Assembly: GCA_005406025.1 (NCBI GenBank)
Contig: BGZK01002055.1
Location: 18,833 to 82,832, forward strand
Direction of reading: 5' to 3'
Length of the DNA stretch: 64,000 nt
Source of the DNA: Eumeta japonica
Taxonomy: Eukaryota > Arthropoda > Insecta > Lepidoptera > Psychidae
Position numbers and translations under genes: made by a program. This document shows, one piece after another, positions 13,288 to 26,600 of this stretch. How positions within the stretch are numbered: the stretch's first letter is position 1; every line of letters begins with the position of its first letter. The notes below the pieces were generated by a model. The model did not search any database. It was not told where the DNA came from and was given only the letters and a program-made list of their open reading frames with translations.

Positions 13288-13530
13288 GTGATAGTGGCTG
13301 TGGGGGAAAATGCATCGTTTTAAAACAAGAAGGTTCCGGGTTCGATCCGCACCACGGACGAATTGACGGATGAGCTATTTAACTTACGTCAAATTAAGCC
13401 ATTCACTCCGTGCTGACGAGCACTTAAGCAGTTAAACTTCCGTTCTCGACCTTGTACCCGCGTTGGGCTAAGGTTGAGGGTTTTAAAGTACAAGCCGTTC
13501 AATCTACAATAAAAGGATTGTGGAAAGGTG
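13288..13530 (+). mobile_element. tRNA-derived SINE, copy 4 (best preserved)
   Basis: Head 'gtgatagtggctgtggggg' (A-box region), B box gggttcgatcc at 13338-13348, body 'cggacgaattgacggatgag' and 'cgtcaaattaagccattcac', tail 'tacaagccgttcaatctaca'. It serves as the reference for the other copies. The closely matched B box shows its Pol III origin. Confidence 0.85.
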
Positions 13531-14771
13531 TAGTAATTAAAAAAACTTATTACAAAAAAAAAACAATCAATAAAGCAATAAAAAACCTAATATATTTCTC
13601 ATAGTAAAAGTACCTACCGTATGTATAATTTCATCATGAAATAAAAAGAGAGCCATATTTGTAATTTATTTTTAAAATACCTATATTAAATAAAAATTAT
13701 ATACGTATTTTTTTGGTAGAAAATCTGAAATTCATTACGCTATGTGTTCGACTGGAAAGTGAAACCAATCTTCGTTTAAATTATCGAAAAAATATTATTG
13801 TGCGCCAAAAATACACCAATAGAATTTTGACCACGCGTCTCGTATCAAATGCACGCGAGATTAGATCGCGTCGAACGGCGCCGCCGCCGCGCGCGCATCA
13901 CGGACAGAAAAACGTAATAAAACTAGGGAGTAGTGCACATAAATAAAGCCTGCGTCACTCACCTCAAAGGAAAGGCTAAAGTAATAATTCTGACGTCAAA
14001 GAACAAAAGGCCGTTAGGTGTCCAAAGTACAGTCGCCGCGAAAGGCGAACGCCATCATCCATTATGGCCTGCAATAGAATTGACGGGTTTTTCAGAAATA
14101 GCCGTGTTGGCATTTGACTAATAATATATTGCTGGAGGCTTCGATGCGAGTCCGTCTAAAGAGGTTATCGTTTTAAATGTTATTTCATTTCTCGGAGAGT
14201 ACGTTCCCTGAAACTTTGTTTTATAGTTGTATTGTTTTGCAAACAATTTCAAAGGTAAATGAAATACTCTTCCATATTTTGTTCCTGTTTGGTCTGTTAT
14301 ATAACTGTTGTGATTAAAAATGTGCTGTTTATTGATGAAGAGTTATTATTTAAAAATTATTATTTTTTACTTATTGTAAAAATAATTTAATTAACTTTAA
14401 ATATAACGTGTATAAATCTTCTTTTTTTTTTAAATTACAGGACAGGAAAATGCCCCCAAATAATAAGAAGGTTGCTGTAATTAATGTCTAGTACCTGGGC
14501 GACCGAGTCTTGTTCGGCGTTTTTCGAGGTTGTGGTGGAAATATGATGTCTTTCCACAACAAATGTTGCTTATGGTTATTTCTAACCATAAATATTTAGA
14601 TAGGTAATACAACAATAAGTATTTGGAAAATTTATCTACATATTTTATTAGTGCTTTATTAGTGCTCTCTGTTGTGAAGAACGAAAAACGAATGAATGTA
14701 AATTACCTCAATATTACAAAAAAATCTATTTTTTCCAGGAAACACACCTATATAGGTAAACTTGAAGAGAA

Positions 14772-14805
14772 ACATTTTGCCAAGCTACATTTTGCCAAGC
14801 TACAT
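14772..14805. repeat. 15-bp tandem repeat, 2.3 copies
   Basis: acattttgccaagct occurs twice perfectly and a third unit starts. Confidence 0.95.
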
Positions 14806-14899
14806 ATTTTGTCGTTTCTGAGAGAGTTACAAATAACTTGTGTACATATATACAAAAATCGGTCACTTACAGTAATAACATAATACTTATCGTCTAGTT

Positions 14900-16215
14900 A
14901 CTAAATCGCAACATGGACACGACGAACTTAATTTTATTCAAATATTCTGAAAACGTATCAAAAATTGAAACCTATGTCCTTTATAAGCTTGTCAAGTGAT
15001 CGAACAAATTTTTGCTATATCTAATAAAAAACAACCTTTAAGGTTGATACAAAGACACTAGTGGAGAATAAAAAAGAAAGTTTAGGCTTCGAATCATCAA
15101 TAGAACTGTTCGGGTATGAGATAGTTCTGAATATCTTGGAAAACATTTTTTCTTAAATATAAAAACAATGACGTTAACGGAACTATTTCTACGCAATTTA
15201 CAATTATTCATGAGATACCAAAATGATTTTGACATACATAAATCATTTCTTATAAGTGAGAAGCATTTTATTGCCTTTAGGGAGAGCCGTTAAAAATGCG
15301 CATTCAATTTATATAAATTTCATTTACGTTATTACATGCAACCAAATTGATAACGCCTAACCTACTATAATTGAATAATCGTATAATATAGACTTTACGC
15401 TATGAACCATAGACCCAGTATAAAAGACAAAAATACATATGACAGAAGTTCTTGCAGGATCATATTTGCAGAAACAATTATTGCATCTCGTCTAATACTA
15501 TACCACCACAGAATGCTTTTGTCTATTTTTAGAATAGGTAATAGTAATTTTAAATATGACTAAAAATCTTGCGCGATGAACGCATTTAGAATTCCGTACA
15601 GGCTACAGAGTAATTATAAAAACCATCTCATGGTCTTTATGCATGTGGAACCCTAAAAATTTAGTAAGACTTGGCGGCCTTTTGTCGTATGTCGCCAGAT
15701 ATATACGTCCTGGCGGAAGCCAGGTAGTTAAGATCGAGACAAAAATGTTAGATAAAGCTCGATTGAGAGATTGAATTTTATTACGAGCTACCAAAGTGAA
15801 TTTAATTTACGACGCTTCGGAGACAGCCCTAATGCGGCCTGCTGATAAGTGATTAATATACTTTTCTAGACGTTGGCACCTTATGATAAATTGCGATTTA
15901 AGCTTTTGGGAAATTAAGAGATTGCCACTGTTATGGAACCAAAAATTTATAATTTTAATGCCAATTACTAACACATAAAGCCATAGCGAATAAAAGCATA
16001 TTAAAGTAATCAATAATATCTCGTAATAAATTGTGTTCTGTGAATAGGAATAAAGAGTATTAAGATAATTAACGAAAAATATAGATATACATTTTGGATA
16101 AACAATTCATTAAAATTATAACATACCGCATTATTCAAAAATAAAAACGGTATTAAATGATTTAAAATTATATCTACTATTACAAATGATAAAAATTAAA
16201 TAACTGCAAATAACG
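14900..16215. other. AT-rich non-coding stretch
   Basis: No gene, RNA or recognisable repeat seen. Confidence 0.4.
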
Positions 16216-16221
16216 ATGTGG

Positions 16222-16432
16222 TTCAAAAAATGTGATGAGATGTTTGAGGTATGATTGTGGTGGTTTGGCCATCCAGAAATGTATATAAAAATTGGCTGAC
16301 AAAATAGATAGAGCGAATGTCCGTCATGGAAGGTTGGGTTCGAGGCGCCCTAGAAAATCTTACGGCGATCAAATTCATTGCATATTGAGAAACGGAAAAT
16401 CCGAAAAGGACGAGCTTACATTTAACCATTAA
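16222..16432 (+). mobile_element. LINE 3' fragment (RTE-like C-terminus)
   Basis: The + strand reads L-WFGHPE (family: RWFGHV-R), then VRHGRLGSRRPRKSYGDQI, which matches the basic GRGRPR-S tail of endonuclease-type LINE ORF2 proteins. Stops interrupt it. A short dead copy; the strand follows from the peptide. Confidence 0.65.
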
Positions 16433-16734
16433 TGAATGTCAATGAAACGAGAGAAGTATGCAAAGATCATAAACGTGAAAAAATCAATGGTCTCTGCATA
16501 AAATTCTGAGAAAATGTCGTAAGTTAAAAAAAAAAGGCAACCTGATTATTTTTTTTAGTATTACACCCATATTTTTCTTACAATCCCATAATCGGCATGA
16601 TCTCGAAATATTCCGGTTTTTATTACTAATTAGTGGCGTTCGTTTCTTTTGTTTTGGTCACCCCAAGTCAGACGTATATTCCGTACTCACACATACAATT
16701 ATATGTCAGATACTTAAGTAAGGTTTAAACCCAG

Positions 16735-16931
16735 CAAAGGTTGAGCGATTGCCCTTGTCATTAGATGCAGTGATGTTTGGTAGCGATAGTTTTTTGTCGA
16801 CATTGAGGTATAAAGCAAATGCTTTAATCTAACTTAAGAAATTATCAATCAATTATTCGCCTCTGGATGAAAATCGAATCCCTTACCTTACAACTCGAAA
16901 GCAACACGCTGGTTACTTACCCACCACCGCT
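16735..16931 (-). mobile_element. tRNA-derived SINE, inverted copy
   Basis: Read on the minus strand: 'agcggtggtgggtaagtaaccagcgtgttgctttcgagttgtaaggt' split into A-box head and a B-box relative 'gggattcgatttt', then 'aggcgaataattgattg' and 'taagttagattaaagca', parallel to the other copies. Confidence 0.6.
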
Positions 16932-17802
16932 AGAACAAACTCGATCTTAATCTAAACAAGTAACTCTGTTATTTATTTATACATACTATTATCATAATAC
17001 TAAGTTTTTACCCCAATCTTGTTTAAAATATTTGTTCAAAATAACGTCTCAATTTTTAAGTTCAGCCAAGAGACAAATAAACGTCGCCTGGATTTAAACT
17101 CGCCGTTATAACTTCTGCACCATTACATTCATGAGGTTGCCTGTACCCGCCGGTGTAGAAAGCTTTGTACAACAAAACAAAACCATTATTTTGTTTGTGA
17201 CAATTGTCCTGATCGCTTTATTACAAGGAAACAGACTCAGCCAGATCCAGTAAGTTAGAAATTTAGATTCTCCTCAGGAGATACAAAACGGCAAAATCGA
17301 CTTGAGAAACCGCTATCACTAGTATTGGTGTTATGTTTCGTTGCCATCTGAATATTTTTTTACGTAATTATAACAGATTCCAATAAAGTCCCTGTGAATA
17401 TACAAATTTTAACGGCGTATAAATTTAAATTCATTACAAAACAAACACTACTTAAAAGAGAGTACTGTACTGTTTCCCAATATTTCAAAGGAAAATATCT
17501 ATGAACTCGACTTCTTACCGGGTTATTTCGTTACGTGATTGTTTTGTATTCAGTGTTGTTAAATATGATAAAATTAGAAAGGAGCTACCCTTAAGTTTCT
17601 TGCTCGCTCTCCTTAAGGAAAAACTTCCTTTCAAACAAGGGGTAATAAGTAAATTCACAAAACATTATAACGTATTTTAAGTGTTTTTAATGATCCATCA
17701 AATAAAGATCTTTTGAATATGAAATTAGAACTTGAGCTGTAATATGATCACATTGACTTCCAAATTTTTTTTGAGTATAAATACATATATTGATATCTTT
17801 TT

Positions 17803-18356
17803 AGGGTTCCGTACTTCTTAATAAAAACAGAACCCTTATGGGATCACTTTGTTGACGGTCCGTGCGCGTCTGTCTGTCAAGACTTTTTATCTCAGGAAAT
17901 CATGGAGGTATATAGTTGAAATTAAAGTCATATACTCAAGTCTACAGTCCCTTGAAGTTGTAAAAATCAAGCTTCTAAGTTAACGTGAAAAAAAGATACG
18001 GCAATTTTTGCCGCATAAAACGTATATTTTGACACTTTAAAAAGAATCCACATTTATAGTAAGTAATACCGTCTTATAAGTAAGTCAAGTATAGGAAAAA
18101 ATCTGACAATCAAACATTTGTAATTAAATTATAAAAATAACTTTGATTAGGTTACCTAACTAATTTACGATAGGTATGAACTGTTAGTTTAACCATAATT
18201 TCCTATATGTATGTAATTATATAGATTTTGGAAACTGAATTTCAGGAAAAGCTCGAAAAAAACTGCGAGACTCGATTCCTGAACTGTTTGTAACATGTAC
18301 CTTTGTACGGAACCCTCGGTGAGCGAGTTCGACTCGCACTTGTCCGGTTTTTTTTT
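17803..18356 (+). repeat. 'agggttccgta…cttgtccggttttt' dispersed repeat
   Basis: About 550 bp bounded by 'agggttccgtacttcttaat' and 'cgactcgcacttgtccggtt'. Internal landmarks are 'aacccttatgggatcacttt', 'gtctgtctgtcaagac' and 'cagtcccttgaagttgt'. 'gggttccgta' near the left end pairs with 'tacggaaccc' near the right end. I recognise this layout as a widespread lepidopteran non-autonomous repeat; its class is uncertain. Confidence 0.75.
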
Positions 18357-18689
18357 ATCCATTACCATAGCGGCCATTTTCCATGGATTTCCCCGTAAAG
18401 GCGTAAAATTATTACATGGCGCCGTGATGCTCCTGTAGTTCTTATTAAATATTATATTCCAAATCTCGATTCCAATTACTACTTTTCAAATTCTGATAAA
18501 TCTCAAACTGGGTCCCAGTTCAGATCGGGCTCCAAAATAATTTCGTAGAAAGTAAAGAATTTCACAGAATTCAGCAGTGACATCCTTTTTAAGCCCTACT
18601 ATATCTTCATGTTTATTACTTATTCCTCACAGTTCAAATAATAATCGTCTATTTCCAATAGTTTTCTTCCGATAAGTAATAAAGACATT

Positions 18690-18870
18690 TCTGCCGAGGG
18701 ACGTGGTCCAAAAAGCAAAAATTGACGTCCCCGTCCAACCCCGACGACGGCGTTCAACGACTGATTTATCCGCCATCGAAAGCTTGACAAGTGCGAAAGT
18801 TTTTTGGATCGGCGATTTGTTGTCACGACGTCTTCGCTCGCCGGACCAAAAAAAAAAAAATAAAGGCCGA
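18690..18870. other. GC-rich non-coding island
   Basis: A CpG-rich patch ('ccgtccaaccccgacgacgg', 'ttcgctcgccggacc') open in several frames on both strands, which points to composition rather than coding. Candidate conserved element. Confidence 0.25.
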
Positions 18871-19499
18871 CGAATATCTAAACCTTTGTACCTACGCGCT
18901 GTCGACACACAAAATTCTTACCTCCAAATACACGTACTTCGTTTCTTAATTGAACATCGTTTTGTATAAAAGGAAATTACTCTGCTATGTAATAAAAAAA
19001 AAACTTAATAAGTCCATCTCTAGGCAGTAGCAGCTTTTTAGGGTCATAAGGCAGCTCTATTACTTTCAGTAGCGGTTTGAACAAAAACAACGCGCTGGTA
19101 CTTTTCCAGCGGCCGACGTTTCGTCACATTAATCTCGAGAGCATCGCAGTAAATTCCAGTCTTTTTATTGCAGAAACCGTCCCTAAATCCAAATTAAACT
19201 AAAAATTAAACGAGCCGCGCGTGCCTTCGTAACTGCTACACTGTTTTAGGGTTCTGCAATAGGCTTTTATTTCATGTTAGTTATAAATGGATTAAATTAA
19301 TCGAATCAGATCAATTTTTAAGTCTTAACACCAGATTTATCGTATAATCTTCCTAATAAAAAAAATCTTATTAAGAATTGGAAACAAATTACCGTTAGTC
19401 GTAAAAAGAATTATCAAATACAAATTGGTTTGGGTCATCTATTCAGATATATGTGAACTTTAAAAAAAATTAACTAACCGTTAACTAGCAAGTTTACCC

Positions 19500-19990
19500 A
19501 TGTAGATTAAAATTACGTGATGTTAACTTACTTTGCCGTACTCGCCGTACCTCAGCTTTCGTTTCCTTTTCTATAACCTTGTCATATTTTTTTGTACAAA
19601 TTACGTCACACATTATGAGGAAGGAAAGTGGTAAAAAATGTAATTTATCACAAGTGTCCTGTGACAAGGTAGGAGGGCGAGTCATATGCTTTGTGACGTC
19701 ACATGTACAAATGTATAATATTAAAGGTCTCGACTTCAAATTCAACGAAAAGCTTAAAATGTTTGATTTACTGATGATTTTATGAAAAAATTTTAATATG
19801 CCAATAATTTTGGGAGTGCTGTTTTAATTGATAATTGAGAAATTTAAAATTGCTAAACGTGTGACGTCACACTACGAGAGGGGGAAGCACATAAATGTGG
19901 CCACCTGTGGCACTGTGACAAGGACGAGAAGACGGGGGGAGCTTCATAAATCATGAAATTTATGTGACGTAATTTATGGATGGCCCCTTT
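19500..19990. repeat. TGACGTCA-bearing dispersed repeat
   Basis: Two palindromic CRE-like cores (gtgacgtcac at 19692-19701 and 19861-19870) and the right-hand motif 'tgtgacgtaatttatggatg' near 19962, a sequence I associate with common lepidopteran non-autonomous repeats. Boundaries not determined. Confidence 0.5.
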
Positions 19991-21239
19991 TATCTTATTA
20001 TTAATTCTAACCAATAACCATTAAGAGCGTTTGCCAATACAACTATTTTAACCGAAGACTTCGTTCTTAATCAAAAAATCTATATTTTGAATCACTTTAA
20101 CATGTTTTGCGAATATATGCAAAAGGAAAGAAAATCAAGGTCAACTATTTATTTAGAATCTACCCTAACGACTGGGTCGCATAGCATTCTACAATACGAT
20201 AATACGATAGTGAGAGTACTGCTCCGCGGTAGTCTTAGCACTCGTAAAGAATTCATATTTCTCTGTATAGAATAAAAAAATGTATATATTTACTTATATT
20301 TTTTATTGTGTAGAAAGAAATATGCATTCTGAGTACTAAGACTTTACCCTAGAGTAATACTCTTGCTATCGTACTGTAGACTACTACAATTTATATATAT
20401 ATAATGTAACAAAAAAATGCTGTCTGCACATTACACCTGTAACAGTTCACCAAATTACTTCAATTAGCTGCCAGGTAATTATCTCCATAATTCCCCTAAT
20501 AAATTACTCTTCTCGCCCCTTACACATTCGCATTTTTGTACACACATAAGCACTCGGTAATTATTGGAATTTTTCTGTGTCCAAAAAAGTTCCGTTTGAT
20601 TTGATTTTCATGTTTCAAATAATTTAGAAACATAAGAGTGGATTTTTTTCCAAATTTATGTAACCTGTAACGTTGTAAATACGCACATAGTTTATTTATT
20701 CAATACATATATTTCTGATTATTATTCATTTCTCACTCATTTCACGTACCTCTCTCTTCAAGGACTACGATAGAGGATTTTGCAAGAAACCTTAGATTAA
20801 CATCGCATAATTGCAAGTGACATTAAGCAAAAAACTATGTTTATCAAACGGAAATGACAATATCACTATAACTCCAAAGCTTTCATAAACAATTATGAAG
20901 TTCCGTTAATATCTCTCTACGTGGATAGCCAGCCGATCATTATGAAATTATTCAACATTTTGAAAATATTCAGAATAAATACAAAACAATTTTTACAGGC
21001 CACAAATTTATTTTCAAATCAAAAAGGCGACCAATTTGTCTGGACCACAGTTTTTTTTTTAAAAGATGAAAATACAAAACCATTTTTCATACCGCCCGAA
21101 GGAAAAAACTATACAGAAATATTCAAATAAGTTCCTTAAAATAGACTATATTATCTTTCATCGGAAGCTTCACCTCCGTGGGCATTGAATAAAATCCGTC
21201 ATATTTTATATGAAGTAATCTCTCTGTCGTTGTAATCTC

Positions 21240-21480
21240 GGTCTGTTCTTTACTTCAATTCCTTTCCACTGCCGGTTCCGATTTCGATATTTTTCCAAAT
21301 TCCAATTCTGCACTGCCCTAGATTCCGATTCAATGCCACTTTCAATTCCAATGCTGATTTTACTCTCATTTACGACCCTTATCAACTCTTGTTACCTATC
21401 CCAATTCATTCTGAAATTCGATCCCATGCCAGCTTCCGATTCCGATTTCGTATTCGGCACAGATTCGAATATTATAATAT
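21240..21480 (-). repeat. purine-rich degenerate repeat, inverted segment
   Basis: Pyrimidine-rich on the + strand ('ttccgatttcgatattttt', 'gattccgattcaatgcc'), so inverted relative to the other segments of this array family. Confidence 0.6.
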
Positions 21481-21649
21481 TCGTTTATGTATCTACTTTA
21501 AATATCAAATTAATCTGGTTTGAAAGCTAATGGAACCTACACACAAACTTACACCCCCCCTCGCCCTTCTAATTCTTTGGGAATTGACTTTCAAAAAATG
21601 CTAACACGTATTTTTGCACTAATAATACAAACTGGTACAAAAATATGAT

Positions 21650-21830
21650 AGGGCCAAGCTGTATCCAACTTAGCTGCATCACGAAAATAAACCGGCTAAA
21701 CCAGTAAGATACAGTCTCATATAATACAAATGTGAAGTAACAGCTTCTGCTATTACATTTCGTTCAGCGAATGAGAGTTCCGGTGGCTCACTCTCCCTAC
21801 ATCAAACCACGCCCGCGTGACTCTATTCAA
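21650..21830 (+). repeat. dispersed repeat family A, copy 2
   Basis: Aligns with 6215-6400: 'ccaagctgtatccaacttagctgcatcacgaaaat', then 'atgtgaagtaacagcttctg', then 'gagttccggtggctcactct', in matching order. Confidence 0.65.
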
Positions 21831-21929
21831 ATTGCTCAACTGTCAAAAAACCCTCAAGAAATTATCCTTATAATCTATACTAACACTATACTTATTTAAT
21901 ATGTAAATCTACAAAGGTTTTTTTTTATT

Positions 21930-22216
21930 GTTCCGTTATAACTATTGACCTATACATCCGATCAAAATAAAATTTTGTATACATGTGTAAACGATACATC
22001 GACTTTGTCGATAGGCTAAGTTTTAAGTGCGACTTAAATTTTAGAATTAATTAGAAACCGAATGAGGACTGCGATTGCAATCTGGAGCGTAACCGAGATC
22101 AAAATCAGGAAAACTACCCGAACCAGAGTTGGGAGCAGGACGGTCGTTCAAAACAAAAGATGGAGGAACACATCCTATATCCACGCCGGCGAGCCCGCGA
22201 GCGGGAAGCTAGTCAC
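21930..22216 (+). repeat. composite repeat with purine-rich array and GCGAGCGGGAAGCTAGT end
   Basis: 'catccgatcaaaataaaatt' and a purine-rich array (22055-22145) end in 'ccggcgagcccgcgagcggg' then 'aagctagtca'. That terminal motif is a variant of the common lepidopteran 'gcgggcaaaagctagt' repeat end. Confidence 0.6.
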
Positions 22217-23049
22217 TAATAAATCCCTTGAATGATATTTGTGTCATAAATGATTATTTTAAAGAAAATTTAATTACAAAAGAATTCTTTTATACATTAA
22301 AAGTACATCGTGTTTTGAAGACCAAATTCAATAAAATCATTTGAATTTCAGATTCTTTTAGTAAGAAATAGTACAGTTTTTAAAATTTAAACTTAAATTA
22401 TGTCAGAAATCCACGTTCTTAGTCTTGACTTTTGTAAGAAAGAGAACCGAAATCAAAACTGTTTTTACAGAATTAGGAAACACTAGTCAAATTATTGTGC
22501 CAGTATTTCTTAGATTCCTTTTTCGTATTACTCACATTTCCATTACTTACGTTTCGAAATGAAAAAAAAAAGTTATCGCAGTGTGACCCTCTTGACAATC
22601 TTACTCCATCTGGCGACCCTGTGTGCTCTCGGCTACGTGATACAAAAATTTCCATATAATTAGATAAATTCTCATGATTTTGGACCTCTGTTATGATAGA
22701 CGCATGATAGAGAACTGGAAAAACGATGCATTAAGATCTACAGCCTATGAATGCAGATGCAGTCCCAAATTTGTTGTTTCTTTCGTGTGGCATTAGAATG
22801 AATAGTCTCATTCTACATTGATTCTCTCTAAAGACGATTACAAATTCATGTAAAACAACCACAAACGTTGGTGAAAATAATTTAATGATATTAAAATTAG
22901 ACGAAAAGAAAAACGTCGACATATTAGATTATTTTTAAATATAATAACATTTATCCACTATAAAATACAAAACCTTTCAATATGTGTAAACGAGAAAATC
23001 TTTCAAATATAAAAAACATAAGGAATCTGTCACGTTTAGGGTTTGAAAT

Positions 23050-23609
23050 TCAATAATCATATATGAAACTATAACTGTCATCACTATCTCGAGGACTGCT
23101 GAATTCAGGATTACTCGTTGAATTTCTAGATTTACTACGTTTCGAAAGCCATGTTCTTCCCGTCTCACTTGAACTGCTTCCCGTCCTGTCTTTCACTTTT
23201 TCTTGTCTAATGTATCCAGTGGAACTGGTTTTATAAACTTCACGATATGTATATTGTTTGTACGTATGCGATTCAATATCGTTTGTATTTTTTACTCTCC
23301 AATTTTCCACACGCCGGTTCCGATGTTCTATATTATTATCAGCATTAGTGTTACTTAAAAATGTATCATCAGCATCTTTTAATCGCCAATTTTCTATAAC
23401 GTTCGAAGTCCTGTGGCCACGAATTTCTTCTTTCTTGGGGTTCTTATTATGTTCAATCGCTCTTTGCTTTGTCTTCCTGCACACTTCATCGTTAATGATA
23501 GGTTTGATGTCCGTGTCTGGGCCAAGACTGGGCGGAGGAGGTGATTTGCCTAATAAATCTGCAATATAGTTTTCGCGTTCTATATGGTAGCCGCGAGCTT
23601 TTTCGAATT
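23050..23609 (-). CDS. Dusp11: Dusp11 terminal exon, post-catalytic helix and basic tail
   Basis: Begins after acceptor TTTTTTTCAG, completes a CAA (Gln) codon, and reads [20 protein letters not shown] before a proline run (SPPPPS) and a long charged tail ending at TGA 23050-23052. [15 protein letters not shown] is the conserved helix following the active-site exon in this family. The tail is rich in Lys, Arg, Ser and Asn and holds two related motifs, [10 protein letters not shown] and [10 protein letters not shown], about 25 residues apart; a nucleic-acid-binding or localisation role is possible but not shown. There is no upstream Met in this exon, which confirms it is an internal/terminal exon and not a separate gene. 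Confidence 0.92.
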
Positions 23610-26600
23610 CTGAAAAAAATCCATTTAAATAAAAAACATGACAATGGAGAATTTTAGCTTTATTTTTGGATAATTATTAAGTTGAGAACTTACGAGTTAT
23701 TGCCTGTTTGGGCGGCACGTCGAGGCGGTCTCGCATGTACCGGCACACCAGATAGCCTGTGCGGTTCAGCCCGTGGGTGCAGTGCACTCCTACTAATTTG
23801 TCTGTGGGCAATAATACAAAATTTACAAATGTATAAGTATTCACTTATTGTGGCTTTGCATAGGTGAAAATCACGACTTTGTTTTATATAAAACAAAGTC
23901 GTGTTTGTTACACAATTTATAACTCAAAAACGGTTACACTGATTTTTCTGATCTTTGATTTGTCAATTTGTCTCCATCCAGAATAGCAGAATAACTAATT
24001 AAAAATATAAATAATTCACAAAAAATATGAAGAAAACTTGTTTCCTTATATATTATTTGTATACGACACCATCTCCCATAACACCACAAAAACAAAAATT
24101 AATGAGTTGGGATAAATTTCCTTATTTTTTATATTGACATATATAAAATTTCCTTATATCATTTGGTTTTCTTTTCTCACAGGCGAATAGTATATAACTA
24201 TACATCCTCACTTATCTGTAATAAACTTCCATTATGTTATTTCAGTATTTGTGCAGTAAATGCATGGTTCATTGCTGACTGTGACCACGTGTGAATGTAA
24301 TAGTATTTACATCAAAAAATATTAATGTTAAAAATGCCTTATCATTTAGCGATTGGGCGACGGTAAAACTTCATATTAACAGGCGTAGATTATACGAACT
24401 TTACGAGGAAAAATGGTACAATAATTCGTATGTTTATAAATTATGTAATAAATTATTCCAAATATTTAAGCGTGTAGCGCAGCCGCAAAATATTTCTCTG
24501 TAATATAATAAAAAAAGTACGGATATGATTGGAATATAATCAATAGAGAAACTGGAAAACACAACGCGTCATTCAGAATCTATGGATTGGATTGCCAAAA
24601 TGTATGTATGCGCCACTTCCGAACGACTGCACCAAATTGGATATTTTTTTTTGTTGTGTTTGTTATTGTTAGGATATGGTTTGTATGAAAGAAAATAACC
24701 CTTTGTATCTTGTCCCTAAAAATAACCCTTGTTTGTCCGGGGTATCTTCGAAATGGCTGAACAGATCACGATGCGACTTTCACTGAAAGATAGAAAAGCT
24801 TACTGCACTACACTTAGGTACTGTTCATCGTGATATTTATTAAGGTTTCTTTTTGAAAGAAAAAACCCTCGGAAATGGGAATAATCTATTGGAACTAAAG
24901 CAAAATTGGAACTGGAATCGAGATCAGGAGCAAAAGAGGAATCAGGATTAAATCGAGACGTCCTTTTGTATCTATCTGTCTGTCTGTTTGTCCGAAGTAT
25001 CTTGAGAATGGCTGGACAGATCATGATCCGACTTTCACTGGGAGATAGAAGAGCTTACTGGGCTACATTTAGGTACTTTTTAATGCGATATTTTTAGGTT
25101 TCCTGCGTAAAAAAGAAACTCTTAATAATGAGATAATTAATTGGCATTGAATCAAAAATGGAACCGCAATCGAGATCGGGAGCAAAATCGCAATTGGGAT
25201 TAGATCGAAACAAAATCAAGGACGAGGAGCGCAATCGGAGTCACGATGGACATAGTGTAATCATTTCCAAAAGAGGGGTTGAAAATGAATGTAAAGATAG
25301 GATCAAAATTTAAACTGTGAATGGGATGTTTCATGTTTTGTTTGTTATGCCTACTAATGTTTGTCCCCAGCTTCGACCATATATTTGTATTATCGAACCG
25401 AATTTATACATCGATTCTAAAAGTTCATTTACTCATAAAAATCTACACTATCGTCAAGTATCGTAATATTAACTGTATTTTATTTTCATAATAACCCCCC
25501 GCTTCGGTATCGGAACTATGATTGATAGCGGGACGTATAGCGGAATCGGGAACGGGGCCAGGATCAGAATCGAAAGCGTGACCGGAACCAAAATTCAGAA
25601 TGGGATTAGGGTCGAAAACGATTGTGAGGACAATATCAGAATCAAGTATAACTGGGATTGGAGTCGAAAACGAGACCGGGATCGAAATTGACACTGATCG
25701 AAAAAAAAGAAAAAAAAAATTCTACGTGCATGTTGGTACAGCAGCACCAACATTAACTATACAACCAAGTCACCTACAATAAAATGCAGAACAAGGTCTG
25801 TAGGGCCAGTTAGTTTCGAATAAAAATAGCCGATAACATTTTAGTCAAAGATATAGACGTAGCCTTTGCTTTTGAATTTTTTTACGAATATTCCAATTAT
25901 AACTGCACAACTTTTAAAGTCGTCGCTCACTCTCGCTGAATATCTATTGAAGCGTAACGTCGATGATTGTGGCGTTGCATTTGAATTTGCACAGGTCAGT
26001 TATAATAATATTCTTAAAGCCCTTAAATCTATAAAAATGAAAAAGATCTTGATGACCTCTCAATAAAAATAATTAATTCGGTGTTTAGTATCGATTTTTA
26101 ATGTTTGTGTATTTCCAGATCTAATAAAGCAAAGTAAAATAATCCCAATATTTAATCCGGTAGTATATCCGACCTTCCGAACTTTAGATCGATATCAATA
26201 CTACTGACACTTAGTAAAACTTTCGAAAACTGATCGTAAATCAACTATCGCGGTATATTTATAACAATAATTTGATGAACATTAAATAGTTTGCATTTAC
26301 AAAAATCTTATAAATGAGCTCAACAGAGCTCATCCAACAGATTTGTAATGGCTGAGAGGAGTCACGGGATGTAATTGGTGTTTCCTGTGATTTATTCAAG
26401 GCATTTGATTCCGTTCATCATGATATATTGTTCAGGAAACTACGTCACTACGGCGTCAAGGGTCTCTCACTTGGACTTCTAGCGTCATATTTTGAGTGGC
26501 AGAATTGAGAGTATTGATATTAATGCTGAGAGGTTTTCGGGATGTGCAGTCAGTATGAGAGTGCCACAGTGTTCAGGTCTTGGACCATTTCGATTTCTAG

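Noticed and set aside
13288..13360. Functional tRNA gene
   Set aside because: B box is good but there is no clover-leaf with acceptor stem, and the sequence continues as a SINE body.
18189..18377. Minus-strand small ORF
   Set aside because: Lies wholly inside the 17803-18356 dispersed repeat.
23690..23896. Open frames overlapping the catalytic exon in other frames
   Set aside because: They are shadows of the Dusp11 exon and its palindromic intron flank.
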